Positions 17,225-25,519 of a stretch of DNA of 64,000 nt are shown here, one piece after another. Below the pieces are notes generated by a model. It ran no database searches. It saw only the letters and a program-made list of their open reading frames with translations, and was not told the DNA's origin. The stretch spans positions 248,001-312,000 of the forward strand of contig JAWDKM010000003.1 of the NCBI GenBank assembly GCA_032464575.1. Direction: 5' to 3'. The stretch's first letter is position 1. Every line of letters begins with the position of its first letter. This DNA comes from Pontivivens sp032464575. Lineage in GTDB: Bacteria > Pseudomonadota > Alphaproteobacteria > Rhodobacterales > Rhodobacteraceae. Position numbers and translations under genes: made by a program.

Positions 17225-18022
17225 CTACTGCGCCGCGTTCGGGAAGAAGAGCTGGGTGCCGTCGAGCCGGTAGGCTGCGATGGCGTCTTGGCCTTCCTCC
17301 GACAGCATCCAGTTCACGAAACGCCGCGCCGGTGCCTCAGCCACCCCGGGGCAGTGCCGGGGCGAGACCGGGATGATGCCGTACTGGTTGAACAGTGCGT
17401 CGTCCCCTTCGAACAGAAGATCGAGACCGCCCCGATTGCCGAAGGCGAGCCACGTGGCCCGGTCGGTCAGCGTGTAACCTTCCATGCCGACCGCGATGTT
17501 GAGCGTCGCTCCCATGCCTGCGCCCGTCTCGCGGTACCACGTGCCCGACGCAGCGGAGGCGTCGATGCCTGCGGCCTCCCACAGCGCCTGTTCGCGGCGA
17601 TGCGTCCCGGAATCGTCACCGCGAGACAGGAAGACCGCCCGGGCCCGCGCGATCCGGGCGAGGGCCCCGGTCACGTCCGCTGCGTCGGACAGATCCAGCG
17701 GGTCGCCCGCGGGACCCACAATGACGAAATCGTTGTACATCAGGTCATGACGCGCCGTGCCGTAGCCTGCGGCGACGAACGCCTCTTCCGCCGCGCGCGC
17801 GTGCACCAGCAGCACGTCGCCGTCGCAGTTCTGGGCGTTCCGGATCGCCTGGCCCGTACCGACGGCGACGACGCGGACCTCGATGCCCGTTGCGGCCTCG
17901 AATTGCGGCAGGATCGCCTCGTACAACCCCGAGTTCTGGGTCGAGGTCGTGGACTGCACCGTGACGACGTCGGCGGCCACGGGCAGGGCTGTCGCAGCGA
18001 GCAGCAACGCGTGAAGTTTCAT
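17225..18022 (-). CDS. tupA: Tungstate ABC transporter substrate-binding protein
   Basis: A 265-residue periplasmic binding protein with a short signal peptide (cleavage near PVAAD). The mature N-terminus carries VQSTTSTQNSGLY, matching the TupA oxyanion signature TTST.xSG that separates it from molybdate ModA. A later GDDSGTH segment and the RETGAGMGATLNIA segment complete the anion pocket of TupA relatives. It is the last gene of the leftward operon, overlapping tupC by 4 bp. Its place in the formate dehydrogenase island suggests a supply of tungstate (or molybdate) for the pterin cofactor. Confidence 0.9.
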   Translation of the reverse strand: MKLHALLLAATALPVAADVVTVQSTTSTQNSGLYEAILPQFEAATGIEVRVVAVGTGQAIRNAQNCDGDVLLVHARAAEEAFVAAGYGTARHDLMYNDFVIVGPAGDPLDLSDAADVTGALARIARARAVFLSRGDDSGTHRREQALWEAAGIDASAASGTWYRETGAGMGATLNIAVGMEGYTLTDRATWLAFGNRGGLDLLFEGDDALFNQYGIIPVSPRHCPGVAEAPARRFVNWMLSEEGQDAIAAYRLDGTQLFFPNAAQ

Positions 18023-18777
18023 AGCAGCAGGTCCCCGTCGAGATAGGCCCGCGCCTCGCGCGAGGCGGGGCGCTCGAAGAAGCGTAGGGCGGGGCCATGC
18101 TCGGCGACGCGCCCCTCGTGGAGGAACAGCACGTCCGTGGCGAGGCGGCGGGCCTGGCTGCGGTCGTGGGTGACGAGGATGATCCGCACGCCTTCGTCGG
18201 CCGCCCGGCGGATCAGCCCTTCGATCGCGGCGGTGGACCGGGGGTCGAGATGGGCCGATGGCTCGTCGAGCAGCAGCAGGTCGGGGGCCGCGCCGAGCGC
18301 GCGGACCAGCGCCAACCGCTGCTGCTCCCCGCCCGACAGGGCGCGAGCGGGCGTCGCGGCCAGTCCGGCCAGTTCGCCGAAGCGGAGCAGTTCGGCGATC
18401 CGCGCCGGCCGGTCCTTTCGGGAGATACCGTACTGCCGAAGCGCATGGTCGAGATTGGCCCGCACCGATCGGCGCAGCAGCACCGGACGTTGCAGGACGA
18501 GCGCCACCCGGTGTTTGTCGGGCGTGGGCGGCCAGGCGAAGTCCACCCGGCCCGAGCGTGGCGCGTCCAGCCCCGCGATGATCCGCAGGAGCTGCGTCTT
18601 GCCCGCGCCGTTCGGTCCCAGGATCGCCGTGATGTCCGAGAGCCCGAGCGATGCGGTCACGCCGTCGAGGATCACGCGCCCGCGCCGCGAGAGGCCGACG
18701 CCCTCTAGGCGAACGGGAGGCCTCGGCCCGGTTCGCTTGCGCCCGTCGGGACGGAGAGGAACGACGCGCTCAGCCAT
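18019..18777 (-). CDS. tupC: Tungstate ABC transporter ATP-binding protein
   Basis: A 252-residue ABC ATPase. Walker A is GPNGAGKT, the signature is LSGGEQQR, Walker B is LLLLDEPSAHLD, and the H-loop is LVTHDRSQA. It drives uptake through TupB. The N-terminus has about 20 extra basic residues before the beta-strand starting at VRLEGVGL. It overlaps tupA by 4 bp and tupB by 8 bp. Confidence 0.92.
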   Translation of the reverse strand: MAERVVPLRPDGRKRTGPRPPVRLEGVGLSRRGRVILDGVTASLGLSDITAILGPNGAGKTQLLRIIAGLDAPRSGRVDFAWPPTPDKHRVALVLQRPVLLRRSVRANLDHALRQYGISRKDRPARIAELLRFGELAGLAATPARALSGGEQQRLALVRALGAAPDLLLLDEPSAHLDPRSTAAIEGLIRRAADEGVRIILVTHDRSQARRLATDVLFLHEGRVAEHGPALRFFERPASREARAYLDGDLLL

Positions 18778-19477
18778 GGGCCACCTGCCGCGCGACGCTG
18801 CCGAGCCCCATGACGGCCGCGTTGATCGAGATCGAGAGGATCAGGAGGATGATGCCGAGCCCCAGCGCGAGAGCGAGCTCCCCGCGCGAGGTCTCCAGCG
18901 CGATGGTCGTCGTCATCACCCGGGTCACGTGGTTGATGTTGCCGCCGACGATGATGACCGCGCCGACCTCGGCGAGCGCCCGACCCGTGCCGGCAAGGGC
19001 CGCCGTCATCAGCGCGAAGCGTCCATCCCAGAGCAGCGTGCGTGCCTGCGCCATCGGCCCCATGCCCATAGTGGCGAAGAGGTCGCGATACTCCGCATGG
19101 AGGTTGCCGACCACCTGCGCGGTGAGTGCTGCCACGATCGGTGTAACCAGGATCGTCTGCGCGATCACCATCGCCGTCGGCGTGTAGAGGAGGCCCAGCG
19201 GCCCCAGTGGCCCTGCGCGGCTCAGAAGAAGGTAGAGCGTCAGCCCCACCACCACCGGCGGCAGGCCCATCAGCGCGTTCACCAGCACCAGCAGCGGCCC
19301 CCGCCCGGCGAAGCGCCCGGCACCGAGCGCCGCACCCAGCGGGAAGCCGATGAGGCAGGCGATCGCCACCGCGCCGCCGCTCACCTGCAGCGACAGGATC
19401 AGCACCTCGATCAGCGCCGCATCGCACCGCGCGATGAGGTCGAAGGCTTCGGCGAAGGCGGCGGTGAAGTCCTGCAT
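18770..19477 (-). CDS. tupB: Tungstate ABC transporter permease
   Basis: A 235-residue permease with about five or six transmembrane helices. The EAA-type coupling loop for TupC is TMGMGPMAQARTLLWDGRFALMTA. The PPVVVGLTLYLLLSRAGPLG stretch and GRALAEVGAVIIVGGNI are typical of TupB. It follows the DUF6505 gene by 4 bp, which places the transporter in the same transcript as the FDH accessory genes. Confidence 0.9.
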   Translation of the reverse strand: MQDFTAAFAEAFDLIARCDAALIEVLILSLQVSGGAVAIACLIGFPLGAALGAGRFAGRGPLLVLVNALMGLPPVVVGLTLYLLLSRAGPLGPLGLLYTPTAMVIAQTILVTPIVAALTAQVVGNLHAEYRDLFATMGMGPMAQARTLLWDGRFALMTAALAGTGRALAEVGAVIIVGGNINHVTRVMTTTIALETSRGELALALGLGIILLILSISINAAVMGLGSVARQVAHG

Positions 19478-19481
19478 GCGC

Positions 19482-19961
19482 TCAGTCCGGGCTCGCGTGG
19501 ACCGCCACCTGGTCGAGATGCGCGTCCGTCGGCGCGATGGCGCGGAAGCTCTCGCGCACGCCCGCCCCCGTCAGCTCGCGCGAGACGGCGAGCAGGGTGT
19601 TGGGTTTGTGATCGGCGCAGAGCTCGATCATGAATGCGATCTCTTCGGCGGCCGTCGGCAGGGCCGCGAGCCGGTCGGGGGCGCGGTAGCGCTCCACGAA
19701 ATGGTCGGCGAGGCGGTCGCGCAGGGCGGCGATCTCGGCCTCCGAAGCCTCGGCCACCGCCACGAAGGTCGCGCGCCCGAACGTGTCGAGGTCGAGCCAG
19801 CCATTGGCGAAGTCCTGCCGCGCCTTGCCGGTCAGATCGTCCTCGCTCCAGTCCGAGAAGGCGAAACCGCCGGGGATCGCCCACACACCCGTAGGCGCGG
19901 GCTGCGTAAAGACCTGCGTGTCCGACACGTCGAGGCGGATGGTCCGGGCGAGCTTGGTCAT
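19482..19961 (-). CDS. DUF6505-like FDH-island protein
   Basis: A 159-residue cytoplasmic protein that I match from memory to DUF6505, a family found almost only next to formate dehydrogenase genes of alphaproteobacteria. The start region is MTKLARTIRLDVSDTQVF. There are no cysteine clusters and no membrane segments. The start at 19961 is chosen because it overlaps the preceding stop by 4 bp. Function is unknown; co-transcription with tupBCA and a polyferredoxin suggests FDH assembly or cofactor handling. Confidence 0.75.
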   Translation of the reverse strand: MTKLARTIRLDVSDTQVFTQPAPTGVWAIPGGFAFSDWSEDDLTGKARQDFANGWLDLDTFGRATFVAVAEASEAEIAALRDRLADHFVERYRAPDRLAALPTAAEEIAFMIELCADHKPNTLLAVSRELTGAGVRESFRAIAPTDAHLDQVAVHASPD

Positions 19962-20665
19962 GGGCGCTCCAGTCGGTCGGTCAGCGGGCGGCCGGTGACG
20001 CCGCTGCCGGTATCCACCAGCAAGCCGCCATGCTCGTCGAGACCGACGAAAGTGCCGTCTTCGACCGCCGCACCCTTCTCCGGCCCCTTGGCAAGCCAGG
20101 CGGCGTGGACGGGGGCGAGGCCATCGCCCTCGAACCGGTGCAGCCACCACAGCATGTTGCGCGCCCAGCTTTCCAGCAGGACCGGGGCGGTGATCCCTCC
20201 GCAACCTTCGTCGTGGAGCGTCGTCTCTTCGGCGTGACCGACATCGCCGGGGCGCATGGCGATCCGCACCGAGAGGCCGATCACCAGCCAGTCCGGCACG
20301 CCCTCGCCATGGACCGCAGCCCGCAGCGTGCCGACCGGCGCGCCGTTCACCCGCAACCCGTAGGGCCAGTCGAGATGCACCGCGACCTCCGGCGGCGCCA
20401 CCGCCCCCAGTGCGTCGGCAAAGGCGACCCCGGCAACGAGCACGGCGCCCGCCGCCTCGATCAGCGGTGTTTCGGGAGCAAGCACCAGCGCCGCCTCCAG
20501 ATCCGGCCCGCGTGCATGCAGGATCAACCCGGCCTCCACGCCCTCACCCGCCGCCCGGCACGCCTCCGTAAAGGGATCGGCGGCCAGCCGCGCGCGCATC
20601 AGCGGCGGCAGCGACAGGTCCGGGGAAGGGGCGGCGTGCAGCACCGGCTCAGCCCGCCCCGTCAT
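19958..20665 (-). CDS. Biotin/lipoate-protein ligase-like protein of FDH island
   Basis: A 235-residue protein related to the biotin/lipoate ligase fold (BPL_LplA_LipB type, with a DUF4444-like C-terminus in relatives). Visible pieces are the LILHARGPDLEAALVLAPE strand region, VAVHLDWPYGLRVNGAPVG, which resembles the ligase lysine/glycine loop, and a WLVIGLSVRIA strand. The C-terminal part (LLVDTGSGVTG) looks like the small SH3-type domain. Start 20665 is preferred over a TTG three codons upstream. It is a constant neighbour of alphaproteobacterial FDH genes, but neither FDH nor its accessories carry biotin, so its substrate is unknown. Confidence 0.7.
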   Translation of the reverse strand: MTGRAEPVLHAAPSPDLSLPPLMRARLAADPFTEACRAAGEGVEAGLILHARGPDLEAALVLAPETPLIEAAGAVLVAGVAFADALGAVAPPEVAVHLDWPYGLRVNGAPVGTLRAAVHGEGVPDWLVIGLSVRIAMRPGDVGHAEETTLHDEGCGGITAPVLLESWARNMLWWLHRFEGDGLAPVHAAWLAKGPEKGAAVEDGTFVGLDEHGGLLVDTGSGVTGRPLTDRLERP

Positions 20666-20864
20666 CCGTTGCAATCTCGCCGATCACTTCGTGGTTGAGA
20701 TCCACGCCCTCGGCCGTCAGCACCATGCGCAGCTTGAGCGGCCCCGCGGGCAGAGAGCCCGCCTCCCGCGCGTCGCGCACCGCCTCCTCGATCGCCTGCT
20801 GGGAGGTCACGCCCACCTGCTTGAGGAACTTGCGCATGGACATGTTGAAGCTGTCGTCGGTCAT
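20649..20864 (-). CDS. DUF6494-like small protein
   Basis: A 71-residue protein beginning MTDDSFNMSMRKFLKQVGVTSQ, which matches my memory of DUF6494, a small family in formate dehydrogenase islands. It has an N-terminal helix pair and a C-terminal beta hairpin (KLRMVLTAEGVDLNHEVIGEI). No metal-binding residues are evident. It overlaps the ligase-like gene by 17 bp and follows the polyferredoxin gene by 9 bp. Function unknown. Confidence 0.75.
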   Translation of the reverse strand: MTDDSFNMSMRKFLKQVGVTSQQAIEEAVRDAREAGSLPAGPLKLRMVLTAEGVDLNHEVIGEIATDDGAG

Positions 20865-20873
20865 GGGACCCTC

Positions 20874-22769
20874 TCAGTGCAGTTTGGGGGGCGGGGCGTA
20901 ATCGTCGGCTGTCCGGGGGCGCGGACGCTCCCCGGCGGCGAAGGGGCTGTCCTCGGCGTGGTACTGCGCCGTCACACGGCAGGTGTCGCACATGCGGATC
21001 AGGCGCACGCGGTCGGAGCTCGCGAACATCGAGTGGCCTTCGAGCTGCTCCGCGATCCGGTCGATGGTGGATTTGACACCGAAGGGTTTGCCACATTCGG
21101 TGCACTCCGCCGGCTCCTCCGCATTGAGGATCCGCCAGTCGAGGGCGGCGGGCGTCGTGTCCATGCGCGGGGTGAGTGCGATGGCGTTCTCCGGACAGGT
21201 GGAGGTGCAGATGCCGCATTGCAGGCAGGCATCCTCCTGGAACCGCAGCTCGGGCCGGTCCGGGTTGTCGCCGAGCGCGCCGGACGGGCACAGCGACACG
21301 CAGGCGAGGCAAAGCGTGCAGGCGTCGGTGTTCACCTCGACCGTGCCATAGGGCGCGCCGGCGGGGAGGGGCTGCACCACCTCGCCGATCAGCGCGCGGG
21401 CGGCAAGGCGCGTCGCGTCCCGCCGGGCGCCGAGGGCGAGCACCGGCGCGGGCGGCGTGCGGACCGGGCCATCGCGCAGGGCCGCCTCGAACGCATCGGG
21501 GTCGGCGACGTCGAGCAGGCGGACGTCGGCGCCCAGCGCCCGGGCAAGCTCCGCCTGATCCTCCAGCGCCGCGCGGTCGGTGTGCGGCGTCATCAGGATG
21601 TCCACTGCGCCGAAGCCCGCGGCACAGGCCACCGCCATCTCCGCATGGCCAAAGCTGCCGAGCGCGCCGACCTCGAGCGGGACGGCATCGGCGGGCAGGC
21701 CACGACCGTAGCGCGCCGAGAGTGCCATCATTTCCGCCCCGTGCTCCCGGTCGTGGACCAGCAGGCGAGGTGCGTCGGTGGACGCCTTTCGCCAGCCCTC
21801 GGCCAACGCGGTGACTTGCGCGAAGACGCCCTGCGGCGCCGGATCGTCATAGGAGATCGCGCCGGAGGGGCACGCGGCCGAGCACGCCCCGCAGCCCGCG
21901 CAGATCAGCGGATCGACAGTGACGTGCTCGCCATCCGGCGTCAGCGCCCCGGTGGGGCACAGGTCGAGGCAGCGCGTGCACCCGCTCTGAGAGGCTCGCG
22001 AATGGGCGCAGAGCGCGGTTTCGAGCCGCACATGCAGTGGCTTCTCGAAGGTCCCCACCAGTTGCAGCGCGTCTGCCACGGCGCGCGCCACCGCGATCGG
22101 ATCGCGCGGATCGGCACGCAGATACCCGTCGCGCTTGTGATCTGCGGGAAAGAGCGGGCCGCCGCCGCGCAAGTCGAGGATCAGATCACAGGAACTGCGC
22201 GCGCCGTCCCGCGGCTCCGAGAACGCAAGCGCTCCGCGGGCCCCGGGATCCAGCGCGCGAAACCCGTCGATGGTCACGTCGAACCGACCGAGGCTGCCGC
22301 CCGCCTGCCGCAGCCGTCCCTGGACCAGGTCGTAGTTCGCGGGGGGCAGTGCCGGCGCTACGCCCTCGGGCACCAGGCACGTCACCGGCAGATGCGCGCC
22401 CAACCGGCCCGCAGCCTCCAGCGCCGTCTCGTCACGGCCGAGCACGAGGCTCACGCCCTCCGAACTCACGTCGATCACCCCGGGGCCGGAGACCGGACGC
22501 TCGGCCGCCGCGATCAGCGCTGCGATCTTCGGCAGTGCGCCGTCCGCCTCGTCCGACCACAACGCGGGTGTGCGGATGTCTAGCGCCACACGCCCGGCCT
22601 CGGCGAAGGCGTCGCCGCCCTCCGAGCACAATACCAGGCCCGGGGGCGCCTCGCCATTGCAGAGACGCTCCGGCATTTCGACGACGTCGCGCCCCAGCGC
22701 CGTGCGCAAAGCCCGGGCCAGCGCGGAGGTCTCGCCCGCACAGGGACACAGGAGGATCGGCTGGCTCAT
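20874..22769 (-). CDS. 4Fe-4S polyferredoxin of FDH island
   Basis: A 631-residue iron-sulfur protein and first gene of the leftward FDH accessory operon. One pair of clusters lies near residues 265-310 (CTRCLDLCPTGAL, then CAGCGACSAACPSGAI) and another near 490-540 (CTLCLACVSLCPSGAL, then CLQCGICTSTCPENAI). A further CxxC near 575 (CTECGKPFG) and CDTC near 605 look like a zinc or cluster site. The first 250 residues lack cysteine clusters. It may carry electrons from FDH or serve in its maturation. A 3-kb divergent arrangement with DUF3305/DUF3306 is typical of this island. Confidence 0.85.
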   Translation of the reverse strand: MSQPILLCPCAGETSALARALRTALGRDVVEMPERLCNGEAPPGLVLCSEGGDAFAEAGRVALDIRTPALWSDEADGALPKIAALIAAAERPVSGPGVIDVSSEGVSLVLGRDETALEAAGRLGAHLPVTCLVPEGVAPALPPANYDLVQGRLRQAGGSLGRFDVTIDGFRALDPGARGALAFSEPRDGARSSCDLILDLRGGGPLFPADHKRDGYLRADPRDPIAVARAVADALQLVGTFEKPLHVRLETALCAHSRASQSGCTRCLDLCPTGALTPDGEHVTVDPLICAGCGACSAACPSGAISYDDPAPQGVFAQVTALAEGWRKASTDAPRLLVHDREHGAEMMALSARYGRGLPADAVPLEVGALGSFGHAEMAVACAAGFGAVDILMTPHTDRAALEDQAELARALGADVRLLDVADPDAFEAALRDGPVRTPPAPVLALGARRDATRLAARALIGEVVQPLPAGAPYGTVEVNTDACTLCLACVSLCPSGALGDNPDRPELRFQEDACLQCGICTSTCPENAIALTPRMDTTPAALDWRILNAEEPAECTECGKPFGVKSTIDRIAEQLEGHSMFASSDRVRLIRMCDTCRVTAQYHAEDSPFAAGERPRPRTADDYAPPPKLH

Positions 22770-22856
22770 GGGCTCCCTTCCGCGCCCGCATCTTGCGGCG
22801 GACGTCGCGTCATACTCTTATACGCGGAACCGGTAGTGTAAAGGAACGGAGGCTGC

Positions 22857-23402
22857 GTGGCCGACCACCCTGCGGAAGAGAGCTTGCCCGTCGGCGTCGT
22901 CGTGCGCCGCCGCCCCGGCGCGACCCGCTGGGCCAGGTGGTCGTGGCGGCCGGTTGCCCTCCTGCCCGGCGCGGGTTCGGCGGACTGGAAGGAACTGCGC
23001 TGCGAGGGCGAGGTCGTCGACTTCCACGCCGGCACGCTGCCGCTAACTGTCCACCGCAAGGAGACGGGAGCGTATCTCGAAGCGCTCAGCGCCCGGCCTC
23101 CCTCCGCCTTCGTCGTGCTGCGGCCGGGGGTGGAGCGGCCGGTGCTGCACCTCGTGACCGCCTCGCCCTTCCTCGCGCAGGACCATCTGGATGCCGGTGA
23201 CGAGATCGTGGAGCGGCTCGAGATGCCGCCGGCGCTCGCTGCCTGGCTCACCGATTTCGTGGATCGGCACCATGTGGACGAACGCTTCCGCAAGCGGCAG
23301 CGGGACGAGGTGGATACCGAACTCGTCGAGGACGGCCGGGGCGATCCGCGCATCCGTCAGGCGGCCGACGTCTACCGCAGCCCGGCGGGGCGAAAGCGAT
23401 GA
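22857..23402 (+). CDS. DUF3305 family protein
   Basis: A 181-residue cytoplasmic protein matching DUF3305: an early LPVGVVVRRRPGATRWARWSWRP stretch and a later TVHRKETGAYLEAL segment. The start is GTG at 22857 with AAGGAACGGAGG upstream. The C-terminus is basic and charged (KRQRDEVDTELVEDGRGDPR). It is divergent from the polyferredoxin across an 87-bp promoter region and overlaps DUF3306 by 4 bp. The family occurs in FDH islands; its role is unknown. Confidence 0.85.
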   Translation: MADHPAEESLPVGVVVRRRPGATRWARWSWRPVALLPGAGSADWKELRCEGEVVDFHAGTLPLTVHRKETGAYLEALSARPPSAFVVLRPGVERPVLHLVTASPFLAQDHLDAGDEIVERLEMPPALAAWLTDFVDRHHVDERFRKRQRDEVDTELVEDGRGDPRIRQAADVYRSPAGRKR

Positions 23403-23971
23403 GCGACGATTTCGCCAGCCGCTGGTCCCGCCGCAAGGCCGCCGTCGCGGCCCGGGATGCCGCCGACGACAAGGCTCAGGCAGAGGCGTCGCGCGAGAGC
23501 GAGGCTGCCGAGAAGACCGACGCCGAGCTGCTGGAGGAGCTGGGTCTGCCCGATCCCGACACCCTCGCCCCCGGCGACGACGTGGCGGCCTTTCTGCGGG
23601 GGGCGGTGCCCGAGCGTCTGCGCCGCCGCGCGCTGCGCCGGCTCTGGCGGCTCAACCCGACGCTGGCCAACGTGGACGGCCTCGTGGACTACGGCGGCGA
23701 CTTTACCGACGCGGCCACGGTGCCCGACACGATCGCCACCGCCTATCAGGTCGGCAAGGGTATTTTCGCGAAGCTGGCCGAGGCGGAATCCACCGCGGAG
23801 GCGACGCCCGAGGCGATGGAGACGGAGGAGCCCGCAACTGCGTCGGCCGTCCCCGAAGACTCGCCACCCGAGCCAGACATGCATGCTGAGGAAGAGGTCC
23901 TCGGGGACGAGCGCCCCGAGGCGGAGACACCGCCTCCCCCCTCGCGCATGACATTCCGGTTCGAGGACTGA
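23399..23971 (+). CDS. DUF3306 family protein
   Basis: A 190-residue acidic protein starting MSDDFASRWSRRKAAVAARD, the DUF3306 N-terminal pattern. The middle (DDVAAFLRGAVPERLRRRALRRLWRLNPTLAN) is the most conserved part in this family, and the C-terminal 60 residues are Glu/Ala/Pro-rich and probably disordered. It is the partner of DUF3305 in the same transcript. Function unknown. Confidence 0.85.
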   Translation: MSDDFASRWSRRKAAVAARDAADDKAQAEASRESEAAEKTDAELLEELGLPDPDTLAPGDDVAAFLRGAVPERLRRRALRRLWRLNPTLANVDGLVDYGGDFTDAATVPDTIATAYQVGKGIFAKLAEAESTAEATPEAMETEEPATASAVPEDSPPEPDMHAEEEVLGDERPEAETPPPPSRMTFRFED

Positions 23972-24630
23972 TGTTCGGCACGCTCGACGCCGTACGGCGT
24001 TCCACACTCGCTGCCCGGCTCTCGTCGGAGCGGACGTAGACTTGGTTCTCAGCCTTTCGGAACGAGACGTCCTCCAAGCTCAAGCGCGTCAATCCGTGCC
24101 CGGCACACCTTGGGGCCACGCTCTTCCGTAGTGCTCCGGACCTGCCCGTCGACGTGGGCCGATCGGCACCGTCTTCTGTGCAGGTTGCCGAGTCAGCTCG
24201 TATCCGTCCCTCAGGTCCAGCTCTCCAAGCCGCCAGACTGCTCCGGAAAAAACTGCTCACCTTCCTCCAGGACTAGGTTCTGCAGCGGTGCGGGCTGCGA
24301 ACCGCGGACCCCACCAGCCGGCGGGGCGGCCTGCGACTTTGAGTCGGTTCGGAGGCCGGGCTTCGGACGGGGCAAGTGGGGGCATCTCCGTGCTGGAGGC
24401 GATCGTGGCGACCTCACTGCCCGATGTGTCGATCGCGTGCGGACCATGCTGCATTCGCACGCGAGCTGCCCCGCCGCCAGATCATTCGACTTAAGTCGTA
24501 AGTGCCCGGTTTTCCTTGAGCGCCCGCCCGCCGATGTGTCAGTCTCGCCATGCGACGTTACGGCAGCTTGAAGCGCCTGGCGCCGCTACAGACCGCCGCG
24601 AAAGTTGGCGGACGACAAGGGGAGGGGCTT
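23972..24630. other. Intergenic stretch without a convincing gene
   Basis: About 660 bp between DUF3306 and the TorD gene. Short open frames exist on both strands but have irregular composition and no family resemblance. Two structures are notable: an 8-bp inverted repeat CGCGTGCG / CGCACGCG at 24434-24463 with a 14-nt spacer, and the perfect 12-bp palindrome CGACTTAAGTCG at 24487-24498. The latter lies about 130 bp upstream of the TorD start and could be an operator for the fdh operon. The rest may be decayed sequence. Confidence 0.5.
24487..24498. promoter_or_regulatory. 12-bp perfect palindrome upstream of fdh operon
   Basis: CGACTTAAGTCG reads the same on both strands. It lies in the AT-richer end of the intergenic region, ahead of the TorD-TAT-fdhABC operon. 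I cannot match it to a known regulator such as FNR, ModE or FhlA. It is a candidate operator only. Confidence 0.3.
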
Positions 24631-25233
24631 TTGTCCCACGTTGCCAAAGAGGATCTGCTCCGCGCGGATCTCTATGATTTTCTCGGTGCATTGCTGTCTC
24701 ATGCGCCGGACCGGGCCCTGCTGGAACGGGCGGCCGCCCTCGGCGGGGGAGCCGGTCAGCTGGGTGACGCGGTCTCCTCGCTCGCGCGTGTGGCGCAATG
24801 CATGACCCCGGCGGAGGCCGAGCGCGAGTACACCGCGCTGTTCATCGGCCTCGGCCGCGGCGAGTTGCTGCCTTACGCGAGCTTCTACCTGACAGGCTTC
24901 CTGAACGAGAAGCCGCTGGCAGAGTTGCGCGGCGACATGGCCCGGCTCGCCGTCGCGCGCACGCCGAACGTCTTCGAGCCCGAGGACAACATCGCGAGCT
25001 TGATGGAGATCATGGCGGGCCTCATCCGCGGCCGGTTTGCTGCCGAAGGACAGGCGCTGGAGGTGCAGCGGCACTTCTTCGACACGCATATCGCGCGCTG
25101 GGCCCCGCATTTCTTCGCCGATCTGGAAGGGGCGCAGAGCTCCGTCCTCTACGCCCCGGTGGGCACGATCGGCCGCGTATTCATGGAGATCGAGGCCGAG
25201 GGCTTCCGTCTGATGGGCGCACCCGCAGCCTGA
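24631..25233 (+). CDS. TorD-family molybdoenzyme chaperone
   Basis: A 200-residue chaperone (from TTG 24631) of the TorD/DmsD/NarJ type. Family features are EDLLRADLYDFLGALLSHAPD at the start, then ALFIGLGRGELLPYASFYLTGFLNEKPLAELRGDM, and EPEDNIASLMEIMAGLIRG in the middle, with HIARWAPHFFADLE near the end. It would hold the FdhA apoprotein and its Tat signal until cofactor is inserted. The start is TTG at 24631 because AGGGGAGGGG precedes it; an in-frame ATG at 24550 would add 27 residues that do not look conserved. Confidence 0.85.
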   Translation: MSHVAKEDLLRADLYDFLGALLSHAPDRALLERAAALGGGAGQLGDAVSSLARVAQCMTPAEAEREYTALFIGLGRGELLPYASFYLTGFLNEKPLAELRGDMARLAVARTPNVFEPEDNIASLMEIMAGLIRGRFAAEGQALEVQRHFFDTHIARWAPHFFADLEGAQSSVLYAPVGTIGRVFMEIEAEGFRLMGAPAA

Positions 25234-25250
25234 TGCGAAGGAGAGAGACG

Positions 25251-25439
25251 ATGAGCGACACGCCAGAGACCGGACGCCGCAGCTTCCTGAAGCTCGCCGC
25301 CACCGCCCCCGTTGCCGCCGCTGCGACCGCCACCGGCAGCACCGCCGCGGCGGAGGAGACAACGACGCCCGACGACACGTCCGTGCGCATGGTCAAGACC
25401 GCGCACGTGGAGGCCTATCTGGCCTCTGCCCGTTTCTGA
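25251..25439 (+). CDS. Formate dehydrogenase region Tat-target small protein
   Basis: A 62-residue protein with a twin-arginine motif RRSFLKLA at about residues 9-16, a hydrophobic Ala-rich stretch, and a short mature part ending VKTAHVEAYLASARF. This matches the small 'formate dehydrogenase region TAT target' family (TIGR02811 as I recall it). It lies between the TorD chaperone and fdhA. It may be co-exported with FdhA or help its Tat targeting. The family is real but its role is unknown. Confidence 0.85.
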   Translation: MSDTPETGRRSFLKLAATAPVAAAATATGSTAAAEETTTPDDTSVRMVKTAHVEAYLASARF

Positions 25440-25449
25440 AGACATCCCG

Positions 25450-25468
25450 CGGGGCCAAGCCGGCCCCG
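25450..25468 (+). other. Hairpin between the Tat peptide gene and fdhA
   Basis: CGGGGCC-AAGCC-GGCCCCG forms a perfect 7-bp stem with a 5-nt loop 50 bp before fdhA. There is no U-tract, so it is not a classical terminator. It may mark an mRNA processing or stability point between the small gene and the large subunit. Confidence 0.4.
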
Positions 25469-25519
25469 TGACCGAGCAAGACCGGGTCCTGCCATGACCC
25501 GCCGCCAGGGAGACCGACG

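Noticed and set aside
24110..24571. 153-codon plus-strand frame in the fdh gap
   Set aside because: Irregular composition, no ribosome site and no family resemblance.
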